The position numbers and the translations under genes are program-made. Shown here piece by piece: positions 20,401-26,323 of a stretch of DNA of 34,908 bases. Below the pieces are notes generated by a model. That model did not search any database. It was not told the origin of the DNA and saw nothing but the letters and a program-made list of their open reading frames with translations. Origin of the DNA: Paracoccaceae bacterium (GTDB taxonomy: Bacteria > Pseudomonadota > Alphaproteobacteria > Rhodobacterales > Rhodobacteraceae); NCBI GenBank assembly GCA_024226455.1, contig JAAELR010000119.1, forward strand, positions 1 through 34,908, read 5' to 3'. Within the stretch, counting starts at the first letter, position 1; each line of letters begins with the position of its first letter.

Positions 20401-20935
20401 CGTGGCGCCGCTGGTAGAGCCCGGATATCCCCGCCGCCTCTTCCAGCACCCGCCGCCGGGCCCGCGGTCTGGCGTTGATCAGTTCCGAGATTTGCCCCTG
20501 GCGCACCAGCGCCGGCGAATGCGCCCCGGTCGAGGCATCGGCGAACAGCATCTGCACGTCGCGGGCCCGGGCGTCCCGGGCATTGACCTTGAAGGCAGAC
20601 CCCGCGTCGCGGGTGATCCGGCGCACGATCTCCAACTGGTCGGCATCGTTGAACCCCGCCGGCGCCAGGCGTTCGGAATTGTCCAGCTGGATGGTGACCT
20701 CGGCGAAATTGCGCGCCGGACGTGTCGCCGCCCCGGCAAAGATCACGTCCTCCATGCCGCCGCCGCGCATGGCGGTGGGGCGGTTTTCACCCATCACCCA
20801 GCGCAGCGCCTCCAGAAGGTTCGACTTGCCGCAGCCATTCGGCCCGACAACGCCGGTCAACCCGTCGGCGATCACCAGATCGGTCGGATCGACGAAGCTC
20901 TTGAAGCCGTTGAGACGGAGTCGGGAAAAACGCAA
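17480..20935 (-). CDS. smc: Chromosome segregation protein SMC (TTG start)
   Basis: The 1151-residue protein is the SMC ATPase of the condensin-like SMC-ScpAB complex, which organises and separates the chromosome. The Walker A motif GPNGCGKSN is at about residues 31-39. Long Ala/Glu/Arg-rich coiled-coil arms flank a hinge at about 505-620. The signature LSGGEQTLTALAL lies near 1050 and the Walker B motif PICVLDEVDAPLDD near 1076. The start is inferred as TTG at 20935, giving (M)RFSRLRLNGFKSFVDP as in relatives, with AAGGTGG eight bases upstream. An in-frame ATG at 21010 would add 25 residues unlike the family. scpA and scpB are not in the window. Confidence 0.95.
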   Translation of the reverse strand: MRFSRLRLNGFKSFVDPTDLVIADGLTGVVGPNGCGKSNLLEALRWVMGENRPTAMRGGGMEDVIFAGAATRPARNFAEVTIQLDNSERLAPAGFNDADQLEIVRRITRDAGSAFKVNARDARARDVQMLFADASTGAHSPALVRQGQISELINARPRARRRVLEEAAGISGLYQRRHEAELKLNGAEANLLRVDDVIEQLAGQLTQLARQARQAARYREIGAALRQSEGLLLYRRWREADEARVAAGMALRETVTAAGRAERAALEAAKLREQSDGALPPLREEETVAAAVLQRLQVERDTLADQEARAVQAIETLSARIAQLGQDMEREEALNCDAGDTIARLQGEATELQATGEGHEAALAASTERAQGAGRELQGREDGLTQLTEDTARLAARHQSAQRLLEDTRKTLARSEAETARAGTALQTAQAASEAAGTLLSQAQTEQAAATDLAARAEAALAGADEARAEAQGREADARAVRSEAEGEVSALRAEVNALARLVERDTAEGGHVLDLLRVTPGYEKALGAALADDLRAPVVTADRPSGWVELPVYGQPQALPAGVQALSNKVTAPGVLTRRIAQVGLVDAADGPRLQAELEPGQRLVSVEGDLWRWDGFRAGAEDAPSAAALRLQQLNRLEELKQELVGATARADGAAQAHEVLKTRLADLTEADRVAREARRAADTRMTEVNRALSRAEADRNIAEGKVESSRLAVTRHEQEATQARTESREAEAAQQGLGDLAAARAAVEEVKLTVEAARSAMMSCRAAHDELKHAGQARAKRLRQVTKDTESWQKRLDSAGARVGELAERRATSEHELEAASGAPGRIAAQRQDLAGGIEEAETRRRAAADALALGETAMRGAVAAEREAERAAGQAREARAAAEARNEAARETAQSAADRIEEALETTPQALLETLDTDPQTMPPAEQIEHEVNRLKRQRDALGAVNLRAEEDATEVQTEHDTLVTEKTDLEEAIRKLRGGIGALNREGRERLLTAFEQVNSNFSMLFKHLFGGGEANLVLVESDDPLEAGLEIMCQPPGKKLSVLSLLSGGEQTLTALALIFAVFLANPAPICVLDEVDAPLDDANVTRFCDLLDEMCRRTETRFLIITHHAVTMARMDRLFGVTMGEQGVSQLVSVDLKKAEAMVA

Positions 20936-21237
20936 TCTGCCACCTTGGGTGATTCTTGGTTGGTATTTTCGACGCCATGGCAGGCTGGTGTCAACGCCGA
21001 GACCCCGCATGTGGCATATCCAAGCCAGTTTTCCACAAGATATTGTGGATGTCTATGGCGCTTTCCTGTCGAGCCTATCACTGCAAATCGCAAAACCGGC
21101 TTGATTGACCGACGGTCAGTCAAGTATGCTTGGCTCAGCGGTGGGACCCACCGGTTTCGCAATGGTTTCTCACCGCAACCTTTCGTCAATGCGCCATGAT
21201 CGGACAACGGATCGGCGTTCCAAAGGGATCACACATT
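20936..21237. other. Divergent intergenic region between smc and the RraA-like gene
   Basis: This stretch carries the smc ribosome binding site, an inverted repeat TCCACAA/TTGTGGA (21032-21049), and a promoter with an embedded TetR-type palindrome (21101-21130). The remaining 100 or so bases before the RraA-like gene are an apparent untranslated leader. Open frames through this region run into smc or into the RraA-like gene without family-like sequence and were not accepted. Confidence 0.6.
21101..21130 (+). promoter_or_regulatory. Promoter with embedded TetR-type operator upstream of the rraA-like gene
   Basis: The arms TTGATTGACCG (21101-21111) and CGGTCAGTCAA (21113-21123) surround a single A and match in 10 of 11 pairs. 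This is the usual size and style of TetR/AcrR operators. The same stretch reads as a sigma-70 promoter: -35 TTGATT (21101-21106), an 18-base spacer, and -10 TATGCT (21125-21130). The operator thus fills the -35 and spacer, where a repressor would exclude RNA polymerase. A TetR gene lies two genes on in the same apparent operon, so autoregulation is the simplest model. Confidence 0.65.
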
Positions 21238-21936
21238 ATGGCCTATTCTCAGAATGTGATTGAGGCATTCAAGAGTATAACGACTGCCACACTGACGACC
21301 GCACTTTTCAAAAAGGGGCTGAAAAACGTCTGGATTCGCAAGAGTTTTCCTCTTTCAAACGACCAGGAACGGGTAGTCGGGCCTGCTTTCACGTTGCGTT
21401 TCATTCCCGCTCGGGAGGATTTGGCAACACCGGAATCGTGGGCCTCTCCAATTTCGACCAGAAGCGCAATCGAGAACATGCCCGATGGTAGTATCGCTGT
21501 TATTGCGGCTGACGGTTTGTCCAATGCGGGCGTGTTTGGTGACATTTTGTGCCAGCGAATGAAACAACGAAACGTTTTGGCGATGATAACGGACGGGGTT
21601 GTTCGAGATATTGAAGGTGTACTGCAAACGGGGTTGGGCGTCTGGGCGGCGGGAACCTCTGCTCCTCCATCGGTCGCTGGACTGACCTTCATCAATTGGC
21701 AGGAACCGATTGGTTGCGGCGGTGTCGCCGTCTTGCCAAACGATCTTATGGTGGCCGACAGGGATGGTGCGGTCGTTGTGCCATCAAGTCTGGTCGAGGA
21801 GATTCTCGAGGTTTCAATCGAACAGGAAAAACTTGAAGAATGGATCATGGACCAGGTGCAGGGCGGCGCGTCTTTGCCTGGTCTCTATCCGCCAAATGAA
21901 GAAAACCTGAAACGATACGAGGATAGCCGGAAATAG
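21238..21936 (+). CDS. RraA-like / HMG-aldolase family protein
   Basis: The 232-residue protein belongs to the RraA/4-hydroxy-4-methyl-2-oxoglutarate aldolase fold. It carries the catalytic D-X20-R-D pattern exactly: D102 (VFGDILC) and R123-D124 (VVRDIEGV), with 20 residues between, plus the GCGGVAVLPNDLMVADRDGAVVVP block. This supports a metal-dependent aldolase or oxaloacetate decarboxylase activity; the RNase E inhibitor role known from E. coli RraA is less likely but cannot be excluded. ATG 21238 follows AAAGGGA at a good distance; the frame is open 36 codons further upstream. Its base composition is lower in GC than the neighbours (three counted lines average about 52%), suggesting acquisition from elsewhere. 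It is first in a unit with a TetR regulator and a CPBP protease. Confidence 0.82.
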   Translation: MAYSQNVIEAFKSITTATLTTALFKKGLKNVWIRKSFPLSNDQERVVGPAFTLRFIPAREDLATPESWASPISTRSAIENMPDGSIAVIAADGLSNAGVFGDILCQRMKQRNVLAMITDGVVRDIEGVLQTGLGVWAAGTSAPPSVAGLTFINWQEPIGCGGVAVLPNDLMVADRDGAVVVPSSLVEEILEVSIEQEKLEEWIMDQVQGGASLPGLYPPNEENLKRYEDSRK

Positions 21937-21980
21937 TTCCTGCTTCAGCATGAGTATCGAATAGGCATGTCGCAAAACCG

Positions 21981-22640
21981 ATGGCGCGCATCACCAAGGC
22001 ACCCTGGGAAAGGCGGCTGGAGATCGTCCAGACCGCCGAAAGGCTGTTCAGGGCGCGCGGATACGCAAACTGCTCTGTCGATACGATTATCCGCGAGATC
22101 GGCGTCGCCAAGGGCACCTTCTACTACTACTTCAAATCCAAAGCCGAGATCCTCGGGGCGATCGTCGACCGCACGCTGGATCGGATTGTCGATCAAGCCG
22201 GGCAGGTCGCAGATGACCCGTCGCTTTCTGCCATGGCCAAGATGCGGGTGCTGCTCTCAGACAGCCATGTCGGCGATGAAAGCACCCGCGACCTCGCCGA
22301 GATGATGCATTTGCCTGAGAACCGGGAATTGCACGAAATAAGCAATATCCAGACCGTCCTCCGGCTGTCTCCGGTCTTTGCCAGAATCGTCAGGCAGGGC
22401 AATCGCGAAGGGTCCCTGGCAACCGAGCACCCGCTGGAGACTGTGCAGTTCCTGCTGACCGGGGCGCAGTTTCTGCTCGATGGGGGCCTGTTCAGGTTTT
22501 CCGGGCCAGAGACACGCATCCGCCGCGAGGTCGCTCAGCAGATCATTGAAAAGGCCTTTGGCGCTATGCCCGGCAGCTTCGGCTTCATGAACCCGGACCC
22601 GGTGGAAAGGAAACCAGATGGCAAATCACCTTCGCTCTGA
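21981..22640 (+). CDS. TetR/AcrR-family transcriptional regulator
   Basis: The 219-residue protein starts with a clear TetR DNA-binding domain: RRLEIVQTAERLFRARGYANCSVDTIIREIGVAKGTFYYYFKSKAEIL (about residues 11-58), including the GxxKGTFYYYFKSK recognition helix. The remaining about 150 residues form the ligand-binding domain, which is poorly conserved, so the inducer is unknown. It lies 44 bases after the RraA-like gene on the same strand and overlaps the following CPBP gene by 23 bases. The TetR-type palindrome in the promoter at 21101-21123 is its likely target. No strong ribosome binding site precedes the ATG. Confidence 0.9.
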   Translation: MARITKAPWERRLEIVQTAERLFRARGYANCSVDTIIREIGVAKGTFYYYFKSKAEILGAIVDRTLDRIVDQAGQVADDPSLSAMAKMRVLLSDSHVGDESTRDLAEMMHLPENRELHEISNIQTVLRLSPVFARIVRQGNREGSLATEHPLETVQFLLTGAQFLLDGGLFRFSGPETRIRREVAQQIIEKAFGAMPGSFGFMNPDPVERKPDGKSPSL

Positions 22641-23475
22641 GGCGCACCTGGACACCGCGCCGCCCGGCAGAGTACCGTCCCATGCGCTGGCGGTTTTCGC
22701 GCTGCTCACCTTTGCGATCTCATGGGGTATCACCGGCGCCTACATCTTCCTCCCGGAACAGACCAGCGCCGCCTTTGGCGAAATCAGCGGTGCTCACCCG
22801 CTCTTTTTCATCGCCACCTGGGGACCGGCCATCGCCGGCATCGTTGTGGTGATGTCCCATGGCGGAGTGCGGGGCCTTGGCGCCTTCCTGACGCGGCTCT
22901 TGCTGTGGCGGTGCGGCTGGCACTGGTGGGCGGTCGTCCTTGTTGGCCTGCCTCTGGTCTTCGTTGCCGGATCGCTTGCCAAGTGCGGGCCGCTTCTGGC
23001 CCCTCTCCCGCCGGAAGGTCCGGGGTCGGTTGTTGCCCTCATGTTCATGATGCTGCTTCTCGGCCCGGTCGAGGAATTCGGCTGGCGCGGGGTGGCCCAG
23101 CCGCTGCTGCAGCGTCATGTTGCGCCGATCTGGGCCGGTGCGATCATCGGAGCGGTCTGGGGGTTGTGGCATCTGCCCGCTTTCTACCTGTCCCGCACTG
23201 CCCACGCGGACTGGAATTTCCTTGCTTTCCTCGTCGGCAATGTAACCCTGGCAATCCTGGTGACGCCGATCTTCAACAGCGCGCGCGGCAGCCTGTTATT
23301 GCCGATCCTGTTTCACTGGCAGCTGATCCTCCCGATCTGGCCCGACGCACAGCCCTGGGACACCTGGATTCTGGTCGCGGTAACCGCGGTTATCGTCTGG
23401 CTGAACCGGGAACGCATGTTCTCCCGAAAGGGTGCCGTGACAGAGGTCATCCCCGGATCGGACGCCCGGATATGA
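22618..23475 (+). CDS. CPBP-family intramembrane metalloprotease (CAAX/ABI type)
   Basis: The 285-residue protein is a multi-spanning membrane protein with about eight hydrophobic segments. It holds the CPBP motifs in order: EEFGWRG (E152, E153, R157), WGLWHLP (H185), and FHWQ (H233). These correspond to the EExxxR, FxxxH and HxxxN/B motifs of Rce1-like glutamate proteases; here the last is H-W-Q-L-I rather than a clear HxxxN. Bacterial members are implicated in bacteriocin self-immunity, peptide processing and membrane-protein control, but the substrate is unknown. The start has a strong ribosome binding site (GGAAAGGAAACCAG) inside the end of the tetR gene. Coupling with tetR suggests co-regulation. 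Confidence 0.88.
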   Translation: MANHLRSEAHLDTAPPGRVPSHALAVFALLTFAISWGITGAYIFLPEQTSAAFGEISGAHPLFFIATWGPAIAGIVVVMSHGGVRGLGAFLTRLLLWRCGWHWWAVVLVGLPLVFVAGSLAKCGPLLAPLPPEGPGSVVALMFMMLLLGPVEEFGWRGVAQPLLQRHVAPIWAGAIIGAVWGLWHLPAFYLSRTAHADWNFLAFLVGNVTLAILVTPIFNSARGSLLLPILFHWQLILPIWPDAQPWDTWILVAVTAVIVWLNRERMFSRKGAVTEVIPGSDARI

Positions 23476-23727
23476 GTACTGCGGCCATAAGCTCACCAGC
23501 CGCCCGGATGGCAACCGGTCGGGCTGTCTGTCGGCAAGTCGCGAGGACATCGCTTCGTGCCATCCGAAGGGTTGAAATCGGCGCCCCGGGCATGATTGCG
23601 GGACAATCCTGCCGCCGCCCATGGCGGCCAGCGTAAAACGGCCGCTGCGGAATGCCCATATCGCAACACGCGAATGTCGCTATCGCTCTTGACCGGCGAG
23701 GCGGTTCCGCGCCAAATAGGCTCACAT

Positions 23728-23910
23728 GGTGCCCCGGGCACGTGCAAAGCACGCGGGGCTGAAATGGGAATTTGGTAAGGGCGACCCAATCAGGGGCCCA
23801 AAGCCAGAGCCGCCCCCGCGACTGTAAGCGGAGAGCGCCCGTCAATGAAGCCACTGGAGCGATCCGGGAAGGCGACGAGGCGCATCGACCCGCAAGCCAG
23901 GAGACCGGCC
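23728..23910 (+). ncRNA. Cobalamin (B12) riboswitch aptamer
   Basis: The stretch has the ordered conserved elements of the cobalamin riboswitch: GGTGCC near the 5' end (23728-23733), GAAATGGGAATTTGGT, AGCCGCCCCCGCGACTGTAA (about 23808-23827), the B12 box GCCACTGG (23850-23857), GGGAAGGCG, and the closing AAGCCAGGAGACC (23894-23906). It lies before a CbiM-like permease, cobW and cobN, all expected B12-repressed genes. Bound adenosylcobalamin or a related cobamide would be expected to lower expression. Confidence 0.93.
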
Positions 23911-23929
23911 ATGCGAAACGAAACACCCA

Positions 23930-23955
23930 GCCGTCGGGGTTGACGGCCAAGGAGG
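23930..23955 (+). promoter_or_regulatory. Likely riboswitch expression platform next to the ribosome binding site
   Basis: Stem arms GCCGTC (23930-23935) and GACGGC (23942-23947) close a loop GGGGTT, and the Shine-Dalgarno AAGGAGG (23949-23955) follows directly, eight bases before the ATG at 23963. No T-run follows the stem, so control at translation initiation is more likely than transcription termination. The switching partner strand was not worked out. Confidence 0.5.
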
Positions 23956-23962
23956 ACAGAAC

Positions 23963-24631
23963 ATGCATATCGAGCCCGGAGTCATTGATGGCGCCAAATT
24001 GGCGCTTGCCGTTGCCACCGCCGCAGGCGCCGGCACCTACGCTATCAAGCTCGCCATGAAAGACGTGATGACCCGCGGCCCTCTGCCGCTGATTGGTGGC
24101 ATCGCCGCCAGCACCGTCGGCGTATTCGCCTTCTTCCAGCTGCTGCCGCATTTCCCCGTCGGCATCTCCGAGGTTCACTTCATTCTCGGTTCGACCCTGT
24201 TCTTGATGTTCGGCCCCGCCGCGGCTGCCTTCGGCCTGGCACTTGGCCTGCTGATACAAGGCCTGACCTTTGCGCCCACCGACCTGCCGATGTACTTCGT
24301 CAACATCACCACGCTTCTGGTGCCGCTCTTCGCGCTACAGGCGCTGGCCACACGCATCATCGCGCCGGGCACCGCCTATGTCGACCTCAAGTACAGCCAG
24401 ACGCTGGCGCTCTCGACCGCCTACCAGGGCGGCATCGTCGCCTGGGTCGCCTTCTGGGCCTTCTACGGCCAGGGCTTTGCCGCCACCTCTTCGGTGCTGG
24501 CCTTCGGTGGTGCCTACATGATGATCGTGCTGATCGAGCCGCTGATCGACCTGGCCGTGCTTGCCGGCGCCAAGTCGCTGCGCGACGTGACCAAGGGCGG
24601 CATCTTCACGCCGCGCCTGCACAGCGCCTAA
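23963..24631 (+). CDS. CbiM-like energy-coupling factor permease (probable cobalt uptake)
   Basis: The 222-residue membrane protein has about six hydrophobic segments and belongs to the CbiM/NikM substrate-binding permeases of ECF transporters. It begins MHIEPG; His2 is the metal ligand in CbiM and NikM, and the new N-terminus is therefore probably functional. The block VHFILGSTLFLMFGPAAAAFGLALGLLIQGL is typical of the family, with the further metal-binding His in EVHF. The riboswitch directly upstream and the cobW and cobN genes downstream point to cobalt. CbiN, CbiQ and CbiO are absent here, so the protein either works alone, uses subunits encoded elsewhere, or belongs to a variant without an ATPase. 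Confidence 0.85.
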   Translation: MHIEPGVIDGAKLALAVATAAGAGTYAIKLAMKDVMTRGPLPLIGGIAASTVGVFAFFQLLPHFPVGISEVHFILGSTLFLMFGPAAAAFGLALGLLIQGLTFAPTDLPMYFVNITTLLVPLFALQALATRIIAPGTAYVDLKYSQTLALSTAYQGGIVAWVAFWAFYGQGFAATSSVLAFGGAYMMIVLIEPLIDLAVLAGAKSLRDVTKGGIFTPRLHSA

Positions 24632-24658
24632 AGGCACATCACACCGCTGAACCAGACC

Positions 24659-24680
24659 GGTCGGGGCAATCGCCCCGGCC
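24659..24680 (+). terminator. Hairpin between the cbiM-like gene and cobW
   Basis: GGTCGGGGC (24659-24667), a four-base loop AATC, and GCCCCGGCC (24672-24680) form a nine-pair stem with one G-T pair, followed by TTTCCC. It resembles a weak intrinsic terminator or RNA-processing site that could make cobW expression lower than that of the permease. The short T-run makes full termination doubtful. Confidence 0.4.
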
Positions 24681-24707
24681 TTTCCCAATTCTGCAGGACA
24701 TCGACCC

Positions 24708-25769
24708 ATGCCCGCCAAAATCCCCGCCACAGTCGTCACAGGTTTTCTCGGCTCCGGCAAGACCACTTTGATCCGCCACATGCTGACCAACGCCAACGGA
24801 CGCCGGATCGCCCTGATCATCAACGAATTCGGCGACCTCGGCGTCGATGGCGACATCCTCAAGGGCTGCGGCGACGAAACCTGCAGCGACGACGACGTGA
24901 TGGAGCTTTCCAACGGCTGCATCTGCTGCACCGTCGCCGAAGACTTCGTGCCCACCATGCAAAAACTGCTCGACCGCGACACGCCGCCTGACCACATCGT
25001 CATCGAGACCAGCGGCCTGGCCCTGCCGCAACCCCTGGTGCGCGCCTTCAACTGGCCCGAGATCAGCACCCGCGTCACCGTCGACGGCGTCGTCACCGTG
25101 GTCGACGGCAAGGCGGTGACCGAGGGCCGCTTTGCCCATGACACCGCCGCCGTCGACGCCCAGCGCAAGCAGGACGACAACCTCGACCACGAAACGCCCC
25201 TGTCAGAGCTGTTCGAAGACCAGATCGCCTGCGCCGACATGATCGTGATCAACAAGTCAGACCTGCTGGCAGAGACCGCCAGCACCGCGCTGGCCGATCG
25301 GCTCGAAGCGCGGGCGCGCAAAGGCGTGCACGTGATCCGCGCCGCCCATGGCGCATTGCCGGTAGAGGTGCTGCTGGGCCGCGGCCAGGCCGCCGAGGAC
25401 GATATGGCGGGCCGGCATGAACTGCATCACCACCACCACGACGATGACGAGGACGACCCGGACGACCGGCACCACGATCACGACCATGACGCGTTCGAAA
25501 GCTTCGTCGTCACCCGCCCCGAAATCGCCGACCCCAAAGCCTTCGCAGCCCAGGTCGCCGACACCATCCGCGCCCATGACATCCTGCGCCTCAAGGGCTT
25601 CGCGGCGGTACGGGGCAAACCGATGCGCCTGACACTGCAGGCGGTCGGCCCGCGCGTCGACAGCTATTTCGACCGCCCGCTCGGCAGCGACCCCCGCGAA
25701 ACCCGGCTGGTGGTCATCGGCCAGGCCGGGCTCGACCGCGCCGCCATCACGGCAGCGCTGTCGGCATGA
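24708..25769 (+). CDS. cobW: Cobalamin biosynthesis GTPase CobW
   Basis: The 353-residue protein is a COG0523 G3E GTPase that handles metal, probably supplying cobalt for CobN. The P-loop GFLGSGKTT lies at residues 12-20, the CxCC metal site GCICC at 70-74, ETSGLALP near 100, and NKSD near 182. A His/Asp-rich metal-binding loop (HELHHHHHDDDEDDPDD, then HHDHDHD) spans about 236-263. The C-terminal CobW_C domain follows (about 267-350). It lies 76 bases after the cbiM-like gene and overlaps the GNAT gene by ATGA. Cobalt rather than zinc specificity is inferred from the riboswitch and cobN context. Confidence 0.93.
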   Translation: MPAKIPATVVTGFLGSGKTTLIRHMLTNANGRRIALIINEFGDLGVDGDILKGCGDETCSDDDVMELSNGCICCTVAEDFVPTMQKLLDRDTPPDHIVIETSGLALPQPLVRAFNWPEISTRVTVDGVVTVVDGKAVTEGRFAHDTAAVDAQRKQDDNLDHETPLSELFEDQIACADMIVINKSDLLAETASTALADRLEARARKGVHVIRAAHGALPVEVLLGRGQAAEDDMAGRHELHHHHHDDDEDDPDDRHHDHDHDAFESFVVTRPEIADPKAFAAQVADTIRAHDILRLKGFAAVRGKPMRLTLQAVGPRVDSYFDRPLGSDPRETRLVVIGQAGLDRAAITAALSA

Positions 25770-26218
25770 TAACCGTCGCAAAGGCCGACCCGCACCATCC
25801 GCAGGCCACGGCACTGCTGCAGGCCAGCCACGCCATGATGGTCAGGATGTTTCCCGCAGAGTCCAACCACTACCTCTCCATCGACGATCTCTGCGCCGCC
25901 CGGATCACCTTCTTCACCGCCCGCATCGGCGACACAGTGCTCGGCACCGGCGCGCTGGCCGACAAGGGCAAATACGGCGAGGTCAAATCCATGTTCGTCA
26001 GCCCGGAGGCCCGCGGTACCGGCACCGGCGCGGCGATCCTGGCCACCATCGAAACCGAAGCCCGCACCGGCAGCCAAGCATATCTGCGCCTGGAAACCGC
26101 CCCCGAGCTCTCCGCCGCCATCCGTCTCTACCAGCGCGCGGGCTTCACCTTCCGCGGCCCCTTCGGCGATTACGAAAACGACCCGCTCAGCGTCTTCATG
26201 GAAAAACCGCTTGCCTGA
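25766..26218 (+). CDS. GNAT-family N-acetyltransferase
   Basis: The 150-residue protein is a single GNAT domain. The acetyl-CoA pyrophosphate-binding motif is seen as VSPEARGTGTGAAILATIETEA (about residues 75-97), and the C-terminal part has RLYQRAGFTFRGPFGDYENDPLSVFMEK as in the PhnO/YjgM-like small GNATs. The acceptor could be a small molecule or a protein; nothing in the sequence decides this. Its ATG overlaps the cobW stop in ATGA, so it is probably translated with cobW and controlled by the riboswitch. An acetyltransferase is not a known step in B12 synthesis, so its presence between cobW and cobN may be incidental. Confidence 0.88.
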   Translation: MITVAKADPHHPQATALLQASHAMMVRMFPAESNHYLSIDDLCAARITFFTARIGDTVLGTGALADKGKYGEVKSMFVSPEARGTGTGAAILATIETEARTGSQAYLRLETAPELSAAIRLYQRAGFTFRGPFGDYENDPLSVFMEKPLA

Positions 26219-26248
26219 AACCAAACCTGTCACGGGTCTTCTTCTCTT

Positions 26249-26313
26249 TGCAAATACCTCGGGGAGGTCTGGAGGGGCAGAGCCCCTCCAGCGGATCGCC
26301 GCCAAGGGCGGCG
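26249..26313. repeat. REP-like intergenic element with two hairpins
   Basis: Between the GNAT gene and cobN lies TGCAAATACCTCGGGGAGG, then a ten-pair stem CTGGAGGGGC (26269-26278) / GCCCCTCCAG (26282-26291) with loop AGA, then CGCCGCC (26297-26303) / GGCGGCG (26307-26313) with loop AAG. The layout and the leading words resemble short palindromic repeats I associate with Rhodobacterales intergenic regions (from memory, no copy number available). The last stem ends directly at the cobN ribosome binding site GAGG (26313-26316). Confidence 0.55.
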
Positions 26314-26323
26314 AGGTTCGCTG

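Larger units (their letters stand above)
23476..23962 (+). other. Long leader region of the cobalt/B12 operon
   Basis: The first 210 or so bases (23476-23688) hold no gene I can support. A weak promoter candidate, TTGACC (23689-23694) with CAAATA (23713-23718) after 18 bases, lies just upstream of the cobalamin riboswitch. The riboswitch aptamer and its expression platform fill the rest up to the cbiM-like start. Confidence 0.55.

Noticed and set aside
17505-21199. Several long plus-strand frames opposite smc
   Set aside because: They are Ser/Ala/Arg-rich or Arg/Leu/Gln-rich mirror images of the SMC coiled coil and carry no motifs.
25414-25500. CRISPR-like or low-complexity repeat in the CAC/GAC-rich stretch
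   Set aside because: It is coding sequence for the His/Asp-rich metal-binding loop of CobW. No CRISPR array was seen anywhere in the window.
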